Source of the DNA: an uncultured Pseudomonadota bacterium
GTDB lineage: Bacteria; Desulfobacterota_B; Binatia; UBA9968
Assembly: GCA_946478635.1 (NCBI GenBank)
Contig: CAMLCX010000021.1
Coordinates: 1 to 21,283, forward strand
Length of the DNA stretch: 21,283 bases
Direction of reading: 5' to 3'
In this document: positions 15,514 to 21,283 of the stretch, one piece after another
Position numbering within the stretch: position 1 is the stretch's first letter
How the letters are laid out: each line of letters opens with the position of its first letter
Position numbers and translations under genes: made by a program
The notes under the pieces: model-generated
Told to the model about the DNA's origin: nothing
The model's input: only the letters and a program-made list of their open reading frames with translations
The model's database searches: none

Positions 15514-16089
15514 TCAGTTCACCAAATCCTCCGCCAAAGATTTCTGCACTTCGGCTTCCAATATTGCCCGCGCTTTATAGTTTGGATGATCGATCACCAA
15601 CTCCGCCCGCTCGCCGCGGGCGAAGGCCTGCCGGGCTTCGGCATTCAAGGAGAAGCGCACGTATTGCACCGCGCTGATCTTGTCCTCCTTGCTGCGCCCC
15701 CCTTCGAAGCGTCCCGGAATAACTTGTGCGCCGATCTTAAGAGCGACCGCTTCATCGATGCCCAAAAACTGCAGCAAATCTTCGCGTAAATGAGACTGGT
15801 CTTCGATTTCCAAAAAAAGCGTGGCGCTCAGCTCCCCGGGATCGGGGACAAGCTCGTTATACACCGCGATTTCTTCCCTAATCTTGTCGAGGTCGGTGAT
15901 TCTTTCGGCCCGCAACATTTCCTGGATCTGGAAGATCACCGTGTCACGATTCTCAAAAACGAGCGACACTTTATCGCCGATCGAAACCCGCCGCCGCTTC
16001 TTTTTTTCGATGATGTCGTCGCGGAACTTCTGGCGAACCCTTTCGTACGCCGAGAAACCGAGGATGTCGTCGAGAATGATCTTGTTCAT
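15514..16089 (-). CDS. DUF3501 family protein
   Basis: A 191-residue protein of the DUF3501 family, function unknown. Recognised by LGFSAYERVRQKFRDDII near the start, then RRRVSIGDKVSLVFENRDTVIFQIQEMLRAERI and YNELVPDPGELSATLFLEI, which is the family core (about residues 35-100). The second half ends with a beta-rich VQYVRFSL and DHPNYKA strand. No signal peptide or membrane segment. Family members are commonly found beside rubrerythrin and Fe-S oxidoreductase (CCG domain) genes; here rubrerythrin and a PerR regulator flank it and the Fe-S oxidoreductase is absent. An oxidative-stress role is therefore inferred. The ATG at 16089 is chosen as the domain start; a frame from 16125 adds twelve unrelated residues. 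Confidence 0.88.
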   Translation of the reverse strand: MNKIILDDILGFSAYERVRQKFRDDIIEKKKRRRVSIGDKVSLVFENRDTVIFQIQEMLRAERITDLDKIREEIAVYNELVPDPGELSATLFLEIEDQSHLREDLLQFLGIDEAVALKIGAQVIPGRFEGGRSKEDKISAVQYVRFSLNAEARQAFARGERAELVIDHPNYKARAILEAEVQKSLAEDLVN

Positions 16090-16161
16090 TGCGCTCTGAG
16101 TTCCTGCGAGTTGCCGCGAACACATCCAGCTTGAGCGTGCATTGCCGGAAGTCCCCCGCTC

Positions 16162-16198
16162 CGAATCTGGCGGTGAGGTTTGCCTCCCGCCAGATTCG
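16162..16198. repeat. Long perfect hairpin between rubrerythrin and DUF3501
   Basis: Arms CGAATCTGGCGG (16162-16173) and CCGCCAGATTCG (16187-16198) pair perfectly; an inner GAGG/CCTC adds four pairs after a one-base bulge, with the loop TTTG. There is no T-tract in either direction, so it is not a simple terminator. In the leftward transcript it sits 18 bases past the rubrerythrin stop codon and could block 3' exonucleases or lower read-through into DUF3501-perR. It may also be a copy of a dispersed palindrome. Confidence 0.8.
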
Positions 16199-16215
16199 AG
16201 TTGGCGTCGGGCAGC

Positions 16216-16641
16216 TTAGCTGCCGAGCGTGTCCAGCCCCTTGGTAAACCGTCCAGCGTGGGATTTTTCGGCTTTCGCCAGGGTTTCAAACCATTCCGCC
16301 AATTCGGTGAGCCCTTCGTTGCGCGCGGTTTTGGCAAATCCCGGATACATTTCAGTGTATTCGTACGTCTCGCCCTCGACGGCCGACTTGAGGTTCTTCG
16401 CCGTGGTGCCGATCGGAACACCGGTGCACGGATCGCCCACTTCTTTGAGAAAATCCAGATGCCCGAAGGCGTGCCCGGTCTCCGCTTCCGAGGTGTCCCG
16501 GAATAACCCGCCGACATCGGGATACCCTTCGATGTCCGCCACCCGTGCAAAATAGAGATAACGTCGATTTGCCTGAGATTCACCCGCGAAGGCATTCTTC
16601 AGGTTCTCGTGACTCTTTGTATTCGCCAAACTTTTCGCCAT
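16216..16641 (-). CDS. Short rubrerythrin without rubredoxin domain
   Basis: A di-iron peroxidase that reduces hydrogen peroxide to water. The 141 residues form the four-helix ferritin-like domain only: Glu21, ExxH at Glu54-His57, the Glu91-TyrGlu94-x-x-Glu97 cluster, and ExxH at Glu125-His128 complete the di-iron site. The C-terminal rubredoxin domain with its CxxC pairs, usual in 190-residue rubrerythrins, is absent, so electrons must come from a separate partner. First gene of the operon with DUF3501 and perR. The ATG has AGGAGG five bases upstream, a strong site for high expression. A palindromic box overlaps the expected -10 region, fitting control by the PerR encoded in the same operon. 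Confidence 0.93.
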   Translation of the reverse strand: MAKSLANTKSHENLKNAFAGESQANRRYLYFARVADIEGYPDVGGLFRDTSEAETGHAFGHLDFLKEVGDPCTGVPIGTTAKNLKSAVEGETYEYTEMYPGFAKTARNEGLTELAEWFETLAKAEKSHAGRFTKGLDTLGS

Positions 16642-16653
16642 AAAACCTCCTTC

Positions 16654-16679
16654 TTATTAGTAATGATTACTACTAATAA
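16654..16679 (-). promoter_or_regulatory. PerR/Fur-type operator upstream of rubrerythrin
   Basis: The core TAGTAATGATTACTA (16658-16672) is a perfect 7-1-7 inverted repeat, the shape of a PerR/Fur box, and it sits in a larger perfect repeat TTATTAGTA (16654-16662) with TACTAATAA (16671-16679). It ends just before the ribosome binding site of the rubrerythrin gene. Bound PerR would cover the -10 region and transcription start. Confidence 0.8.
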
Positions 16680-16698
16680 ACTGGCGTGTTTCAGTCAA
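16670..16698 (-). promoter_or_regulatory. Promoter of the rubrerythrin operon
   Basis: A good -35 box TTGACT lies on the - strand at 16698-16693. The -10 is expected around 16670-16676, where the sequence reads TTAGTAGTAA; the match to TATAAT is poor, so the exact hexamer is uncertain. The -10 region falls inside the palindromic operator, as expected for a repressed promoter. Confidence 0.55.
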
Positions 16699-16778
16699 GC
16701 GACAGGGTTGCTTTTTTTACTTGAAGGCTTCTGTTATTTTCATCGGTATCCTGTGTTGCTCTGACGTGAGGAATATCC

Positions 16779-17099
16779 GTGATCACGATAGATGAATTTC
16801 GCAAAGTGGAGTTGAAGGTCGCGACCATCAAAGGCGCTGAACCCCACCCCAATGCCGACCGGCTGATGGTTTTGCAGGTCGATCTCGGCGATGAGCAGCG
16901 CCAGATTTGCGCCGGCATTAGGAATTATTACGCGCCCGAGGATCTCATCGGCAAACAAATTGTCGTTGTCGCGAATCTGGAAACCGCCAAGCTCCGCGGC
17001 ATGGAAAGTCAAGGCATGCTCTTAGCCGCATCCGATGACGGACGAGTGATTATTTTGACCCCCGAAAAATCGGTGCAGCCGGGGTCGAAGGTCTCCTGA
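16779..17099 (+). CDS. Stand-alone tRNA-binding OB-fold protein (MetG C-terminal/Trbp111-like)
   Basis: A 106-residue protein equal to the C-terminal tRNA-binding domain of bacterial methionyl-tRNA synthetase, also known as a free protein (Trbp111, or CsaA relatives). VELKVATIKGAEPHPNADRLMVLQVDLG is the first half of the OB fold; ICAGIRNYYAPEDLIGKQIVVVANLETAKLRGMESQGMLLAA is the second, with the KLRGMESQGMLLA signature of the dimer and tRNA-contact region. It binds the outer corner of tRNA. No synthetase catalytic domain is present here, so it acts as a free tRNA chaperone or as a subunit for a MetG lacking its own C-domain. The start is a GTG with GAGGA seven bases upstream. It precedes alr by 27 bases on the same strand and diverges from the rubrerythrin operon. 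Confidence 0.88.
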   Translation: MITIDEFRKVELKVATIKGAEPHPNADRLMVLQVDLGDEQRQICAGIRNYYAPEDLIGKQIVVVANLETAKLRGMESQGMLLAASDDGRVIILTPEKSVQPGSKVS

Positions 17100-17126
17100 G
17101 CCAGGACGCACCACTTTATTAAGCCG

Positions 17127-18260
17127 ATGTCCGAATCTCCTCAAGGACGGCCGACAGCCTGTTTCGTCGACCACGCCGCGCTGCGCTGGAACCTGCGGCA
17201 GATCCGCGAAAAAGTCGGCTCCGGGATCAAGATTCTCTCGATGGTCAAGGCCAATGCCTACGGCCATGGCGCCGCCGCAGTAGCGCGAACACTCGCCGGT
17301 GCCGGCGCCGATGCCTTTGGCGTAGCGACCTTGGAGGAAGGAGTCGAGCTCCGGCAGGCCGGGATTCGCGCACCGATTCTGGTTCTGGCAGGCGCCTACG
17401 CCGACCAATTGGAAGAGTTCTTAGCGCACTCGCTGATCCCCGTGGTGCATGACCTTAACACGACAAAACGCCTGGAAAAGGCGCTCCAGCAACGCGGTTC
17501 CACCCTCAACGTCCATTTAAAAATTGACACGGGCATGGGCAGACTCGGACTCGTGGCGGCGGAAACGGCGGAGTGGGTTGGCGAGGTTAAAAAGCTCAAG
17601 GCGATTCGCATCGCGGGCGTTTTCTCGCATTTCTCCCACGCTGAAAGTGTCGAAGGCGATTACACCCGACAGCAGCTGGATATTTTCAATCGCGTGGTCG
17701 AGCAGCTGCGGGCGGAGAATATCCGGCCGCCTCTGGTACATTTAGCGAATAGCGCGGCAACCATTACTTTGCCCGCAGCCTATTTCGACATGGTTCGTCC
17801 CGGCATCATGCTTTACGGCGTTTATCCTTCGCCGGCAATGGCGAGCCAAATCGTCTTGAAACCCGTCCTCGCCTGGAAAACCAAAATTCTCCAACTCAAG
17901 AAAGTGCCGGCCGGTACCAGCATCAGCTACGGTCAAACCTTCATAACCAAGCGTGAGAGCCTGATCGCGACCCTTCCGATCGGTTACGCCGATGGTTATC
18001 CACGACTGCTTTCGAACCGCGGCGAGGTTCTGATCGGCGGTCAACGCGCCGCGGTGGCCGGCAGAGTGTGTATGGATTTGACTATGATTGATGTTACCGA
18101 TATACGAAATGTTAAGCAGGGAGATGAGGTTGTTCTCCTCGGTCGTCAAGGCGACGCGGAGATATCCGCTGACCAGATAGCCGCCTGGGCCAACACGATC
18201 TCGTACGAGATTCTCACTTCCATCAGCGCGCGCGTTCCCCGCATTCATTACAATTCCTAG
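17127..18260 (+). CDS. alr: Alanine racemase
   Basis: PLP-dependent interconversion of L- and D-alanine, supplying D-alanine for peptidoglycan. The 377-residue length is normal. The PLP-lysine motif is SMVKANAYGHG with Lys41 as the Schiff-base lysine, the catalytic tyrosine is in SISYGQTF (Tyr268), and KIDTGMGRLG, RPGIMLYGVYP and RVCMDLTMIDVT are standard blocks of the TIM-barrel and beta domains. The site looks complete. The ATG at 17127 follows the tRNA-binding protein gene by 27 bases, with little ribosome binding site. The stop codon TAG overlaps the AGGAGG that serves purH, so the two are likely in one transcript. Confidence 0.96.
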   Translation: MSESPQGRPTACFVDHAALRWNLRQIREKVGSGIKILSMVKANAYGHGAAAVARTLAGAGADAFGVATLEEGVELRQAGIRAPILVLAGAYADQLEEFLAHSLIPVVHDLNTTKRLEKALQQRGSTLNVHLKIDTGMGRLGLVAAETAEWVGEVKKLKAIRIAGVFSHFSHAESVEGDYTRQQLDIFNRVVEQLRAENIRPPLVHLANSAATITLPAAYFDMVRPGIMLYGVYPSPAMASQIVLKPVLAWKTKILQLKKVPAGTSISYGQTFITKRESLIATLPIGYADGYPRLLSNRGEVLIGGQRAAVAGRVCMDLTMIDVTDIRNVKQGDEVVLLGRQGDAEISADQIAAWANTISYEILTSISARVPRIHYNS

Positions 18261-18273
18261 GAGGATCACCCGA

Positions 18274-19848
18274 GTGGGCAGGATCGAGAGAGCCCTGATC
18301 AGCGTTTCTGACAAGAAAGGCATCGTTGAGTTTTGCCGCGGTCTGGGCGAGTTGGGCATCGAGCTTGTCTCGACCGGTGGGACGGCATCGCTACTGCGCG
18401 AAAATAAAATCGCCGTCAGAGATGTTTCCGAATTAACCGGTTTTCCAGAAATGATGGACGGCCGCGTCAAGACGCTTCATCCAAAAATTCACGGTGGCAT
18501 TCTCGCGCGGCGCGACAATCCGGAACATGTCGCCAAGATGAAAGAGCACGGCATCGCGCCCATCGACCTCGTCGTCGTCAATCTCTATCCTTTCGAGGCA
18601 ACGGTGGCGCGCGGCGCGCCGTTCGAGGAAATCGTCGAGAATATCGATATCGGCGGCCCGAGCATGGTGCGCGCGGCGGCGAAAAATCATCAACAGGTCG
18701 GCGTCGTGGTGGATCCGCAGGATTACGATGCTATTTTAGCCGAACTACGGGAGAACAATCATTCACTCTCGCCTGCGACGCACTTTCGATTATTTACAAA
18801 AGCCTTTCAACACACGGCGCATTACGACGGCGCCATCTCCAATTACTTCTCATCCCTCGACGAAAACAAAAAGCCGCAGCGTTGGGGACAAACCGTCAAT
18901 ATCCAGGTCGCCAAGCTCCAGGACATGCGCTACGGTGAAAACCCGCACCAGAGCGCGGCGTTCTACGGCACCCGGGGCGATACCGGCCCGTCCATCGCCC
19001 GCGCCAAACAGTTTCAGGGCAAGGAACTTTCGTTCAATAATATTTTAGACGCGGACGCCGCTTTGAGCACGGTGTTGGAATTTTCCGATATCGCCACCGT
19101 GGCCATCAAGCACAACAACCCCTGCGGCGTCGCGCTATCGAAAACATCCCTGACGGATTCATTCCGCAAGGCCAAGGCCGGCGATCCGGTGTCGATCTTC
19201 GGCGGCGTGCTCGCTTTCAATCGCCCGATCGACGAAGAAACGGCCAAAGAGCTCAAAGAAATCTTTCTGGAAATCATCATCGCGCCAAGCTTCACGCCGG
19301 AAGCCAAAGCCGTGCTCTCGTCGGCCAAACGGCTGCTCAATATACGATTGTTGGAAGTCGACATGAACGAGCCCCAGGGCGGCGGCTATGACCTGCGGCG
19401 AGTGCGCGGCGGCATGTTGATGCAAGATTGGGACATGGGCAAGGTTGACGTGCGCGCCTGCAAAGTCGTCACGGAACGAAAGCCGACCGAGGCCGAATAT
19501 CAGGCGCTGGATTTTGCCTGGCGGGTCTGTCGCCATGTGAAATCGAACACCATTGTCTTTGCTTCACCCGATCAGGTGCTCGGCGTCGGCGCGGGCCAGA
19601 TGAGCCGCATTGATTCGACCAAGATTGCAGTCTTGCGAGCCGCGACCCACGGCTTGGACCTGAACGGCTCGGCCGTGGCATCCGACGCGTTCTACCCATT
19701 CCGCGACGGCCTGGATGAAGCCGCCAATGCCGGCGCAAAATCGGTGATTCAGCCCGGCGGATCGATCAAGGACGATGAAGTCATCGCCGCGGCCAATGAA
19801 CACGGCATCGCGATGATTTTCACCGGCATGAGACACTTCAGACATTAG
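18274..19848 (+). CDS. purH: Bifunctional AICAR formyltransferase/IMP cyclohydrolase
   Basis: Catalyses the last two steps of IMP synthesis. The 524-residue protein has the two usual domains. The N-terminal IMP cyclohydrolase (MGS-like) part has ALISVSDKKGIVEFCRGL, LVSTGGTASLL and VKTLHPKIHGGILARR (about 65-80). The C-terminal formyltransferase part has MRYGENPHQSAAFYG, IKHNNPCGVA (residues 278-287, the catalytic K-H pair being at 279-280) and VGAGQMSRIDS. Ends with the typical GIAMIFTGMRHFRH. The start is a GTG with AGGAGG nine bases upstream, embedded at the end of alr. Followed by purD after a palindromic spacer, which links two purine genes. Confidence 0.97.
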   Translation: MGRIERALISVSDKKGIVEFCRGLGELGIELVSTGGTASLLRENKIAVRDVSELTGFPEMMDGRVKTLHPKIHGGILARRDNPEHVAKMKEHGIAPIDLVVVNLYPFEATVARGAPFEEIVENIDIGGPSMVRAAAKNHQQVGVVVDPQDYDAILAELRENNHSLSPATHFRLFTKAFQHTAHYDGAISNYFSSLDENKKPQRWGQTVNIQVAKLQDMRYGENPHQSAAFYGTRGDTGPSIARAKQFQGKELSFNNILDADAALSTVLEFSDIATVAIKHNNPCGVALSKTSLTDSFRKAKAGDPVSIFGGVLAFNRPIDEETAKELKEIFLEIIIAPSFTPEAKAVLSSAKRLLNIRLLEVDMNEPQGGGYDLRRVRGGMLMQDWDMGKVDVRACKVVTERKPTEAEYQALDFAWRVCRHVKSNTIVFASPDQVLGVGAGQMSRIDSTKIAVLRAATHGLDLNGSAVASDAFYPFRDGLDEAANAGAKSVIQPGGSIKDDEVIAAANEHGIAMIFTGMRHFRH

Positions 19849-19858
19849 AAGAGCGACC

Positions 19859-19928
19859 AGTCGGCAGTGATCAGTTTTCAGTCCCGTCCCCTCTTCGGCT
19901 TACAACCGATTACTGACCACTGACAACT
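19859..19928. repeat. Imperfect inverted repeat between purH and purD
   Basis: AGTCGGCAGTGATCAGTTTT (19859-19878) pairs with the complement of 19909-19928 at about 15 of 20 positions, leaving a loop of 30 bases. The core unit CAGTGRTCAGT is a familiar type of dispersed intergenic repeat. It occupies nearly the whole gap, and no ribosome binding site is visible between it and the purD ATG. Confidence 0.6.
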
Positions 19929-19935
19929 ATCTCCC

Positions 19936-21228
19936 ATGAAGATACTCGTCATCGGCAGCGGCGGTCGCGAGCACGCGTTGGTTTGGAAAATCAGTCAGAG
20001 CCCGCGCGTGACGAAAATCTATTGCGCGCCCGGCAGCGCGGGCATCGGCGAATTGGCCGAGCCTGTCGCAATCGGACCGGAGCAAATCGAATTGCTCGCC
20101 GACTTTGCTGCAAAGGAAGAAATCGGCTTGACAATCGTCGGACCGGAGCTGCCTCTCACCCTTGGTATCGTCGACCTGTTCGAATCGCGTGGCCTAAGAA
20201 TTTTTGGACCTAATAAAGCAGCTGCGCAGTTGGAAGGCAGCAAAGCCTTTGCCAAAAGACTCCTCGACGAGAATAATATCCCCACTGCCGCCTTCGGCAC
20301 CTTTACCGATGCCGCGGCGGCGAAAGCGTACCTCGCGCAGCACGAATCACCCTATGTGATCAAAGCCGACGGCTTGGCAGCCGGCAAAGGCGTCCTCATT
20401 TGCGCGAATCGTGGGGAGGCCGAGGCGGCGGTGGACGAAATTCTTGTGCGTAAAGCGTTCGGCAGCGCCGGTGAGAAGGTCGTCATCGAAGAGTTCCTGG
20501 ACGGAGAGGAAGTCTCGTTTATGGTCTTGATCGACGGCGAGCACATTCTGCCGCTGGCCTCCTCGCAGGACCACAAGCGGGTCTTCGATAACGACGAAGG
20601 TCCCAATACCGGCGGCATGGGGGCGTACTCGCCCGCGCCGATCGTAACGGCGGAACTCCACGACCAAATTCTCCGGGAAGTTTTTACTCCCCTGCTCGCT
20701 GGACTCCGGAAAAAAGACATAGGGTATCGCGGCGTGCTTTACGCCGGCCTGATGATCACGAAAGACGGTCCAAAGGTTTTGGAATTTAACGCCCGCTTCG
20801 GCGATCCCGAGTGTCAGCCGATCATGATGCGCTTGAAGAGCGATCTGATCCCATTACTCGATGCGACGATTGATGGAAAGCTCGACCAGGTTCAAGCGCA
20901 ATGGTACGAAGAGCCGGCAGTTTGCGTGGTCCTATGCGCCGGCGGTTATCCGGGCGCCTACGGCAAAGGCAAGGAAATCTACGGGCTGGAGAAATTGAAA
21001 AACTGGGCAGCCGGTTTTGTTTTTCACGCTGGCACCGCTGTGGACAAGGGTCGCTGGGTCACATCCGGCGGCCGTGTCCTCGGCGTAACCGCCCGAGGAA
21101 AGAGCATTGCCGGCGCCGTTCAGGAAGCTTATCGCGCAGTGGGCGAAATTTTCTGGGACGGCATGCACTTTCGGAAAGACATCGCCGAGAGGGCGATTGG
21201 GCGCGTTACGCGTCTAGCAGATTGCTGA
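19936..21228 (+). CDS. purD: Phosphoribosylamine-glycine ligase (GAR synthetase)
   Basis: ATP-dependent joining of phosphoribosylamine and glycine, the second step of purine synthesis. The 430-residue ATP-grasp enzyme opens MKILVIGSGGREHALVWKI, the diagnostic N-domain loop. Then come GPELPLTLGIVD, GSKAFAKRLLDENNIPTAAF, VIKADGLAAGKGVL (ATP-grasp lysine region), EEFLDGEEVSF, GPNTGGMGAYSPAP and EFNARFGDPECQPIM (metal-binding E/N). The C-domain includes CVVLCAGGYPG and VTSGGRVLGVTARG. Complete. The ATG at 19936 has no clear ribosome binding site; the inverted repeat lies directly upstream. Follows purH by 87 bases. Confidence 0.97.
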   Translation: MKILVIGSGGREHALVWKISQSPRVTKIYCAPGSAGIGELAEPVAIGPEQIELLADFAAKEEIGLTIVGPELPLTLGIVDLFESRGLRIFGPNKAAAQLEGSKAFAKRLLDENNIPTAAFGTFTDAAAAKAYLAQHESPYVIKADGLAAGKGVLICANRGEAEAAVDEILVRKAFGSAGEKVVIEEFLDGEEVSFMVLIDGEHILPLASSQDHKRVFDNDEGPNTGGMGAYSPAPIVTAELHDQILREVFTPLLAGLRKKDIGYRGVLYAGLMITKDGPKVLEFNARFGDPECQPIMMRLKSDLIPLLDATIDGKLDQVQAQWYEEPAVCVVLCAGGYPGAYGKGKEIYGLEKLKNWAAGFVFHAGTAVDKGRWVTSGGRVLGVTARGKSIAGAVQEAYRAVGEIFWDGMHFRKDIAERAIGRVTRLADC

Positions 21229-21237
21229 AAAAAGGTT

Positions 21238-21270
21238 CGGAATGCTTCGAGTGCCTCAGCATGAACGGAA
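21238..21270. repeat. Probable fragment of a dispersed intergenic repeat
   Basis: ATGCTTCGAGTGCCTCAGCATGAACGGA resembles the widespread intergenic unit of the form TTCGACAAGCTCAGCATGAACGG seen across environmental proteobacterial genomes. The window ends soon after, so its partner arm, if any, is not visible. Confidence 0.45.
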
Positions 21271-21283
21271 AATCCCCAATGAT

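Noticed and set aside
16086..16595. 169-residue leftward frame
   Set aside because: Overlaps rubrerythrin in another frame and reads through the hairpin; no plausible protein.
17742..18470. 242-residue leftward frame
   Set aside because: Antisense to alr and purH, both of which have complete active-site motifs.

Overview
The window comes from a bacterium of moderate GC content, most likely a Gram-negative of the Proteobacteria/Desulfobacterota type. Evidence: DksA, GalU, GST-fold and PerR-type genes, many leaderless-looking GTG and TTG starts, and intergenic palindromes of the kind dispersed through genomes of environmental Deltaproteobacteria, NC10 and similar lineages. No gene identifies the phylum, so this is an inference. 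There are no insertion sequences, phage genes, CRISPR arrays or rRNA.

Layout. (1) 1-1900, + strand: a small DUF5678-like protein overlapping a single-domain retropepsin-like protease, then a GT4 glycosyltransferase. (2) 8069-1897, - strand: a compact glycan operon, read right to left as GT-C membrane glycosyltransferase, GT2 polyprenyl-phosphate sugar transferase, second GT-C enzyme, SAM methyltransferase and GT4 glycosyltransferase. It ends tail to tail with the + strand GT4. The logic is a lipid-linked sugar made by the GT2 enzyme, used by GT-C enzymes outside the membrane, with cytoplasmic GT4 enzymes building a glycan. (3) 8070-9333: a nested palindromic repeat, then a two-gene operon of a GST-fold protein and a stand-alone lipoyl-domain protein. 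(4) 9334-12542: a small zinc-ribbon protein, a decayed DUF1232 (YkvA) pseudogene, a CaCA-type cation exchanger, an intact DUF1232 gene and a TerC-family membrane protein with a palindrome upstream. (5) 14050-12620, - strand: promoter, dksA, galU and tRNA-Ala(CGC), closed by a strong terminator. The tRNA begins two bases after the galU stop codon. (6) 14100-14921: an exported metallo-beta-lactamase-fold protein whose metal-ligand motifs are altered. (7) 16698-15119, - strand: a peroxide-stress operon of rubrerythrin, DUF3501 and perR. A palindromic PerR-type box overlaps its promoter, implying autoregulation. (8) 16779-21228, + strand: housekeeping genes for a stand-alone tRNA-binding OB-fold protein, alanine racemase, purH and purD.

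Most of the window is ordinary. The best candidates for a second look are the rubrerythrin-DUF3501-perR operon with its doubled operator, the altered-site metallo-beta-lactamase homologue, the DUF5678/retropepsin pair, the DUF1232 pseudogene beside an intact paralogue, the galU-tRNA junction, and several intergenic palindromes. I found no clearly new multi-gene system.
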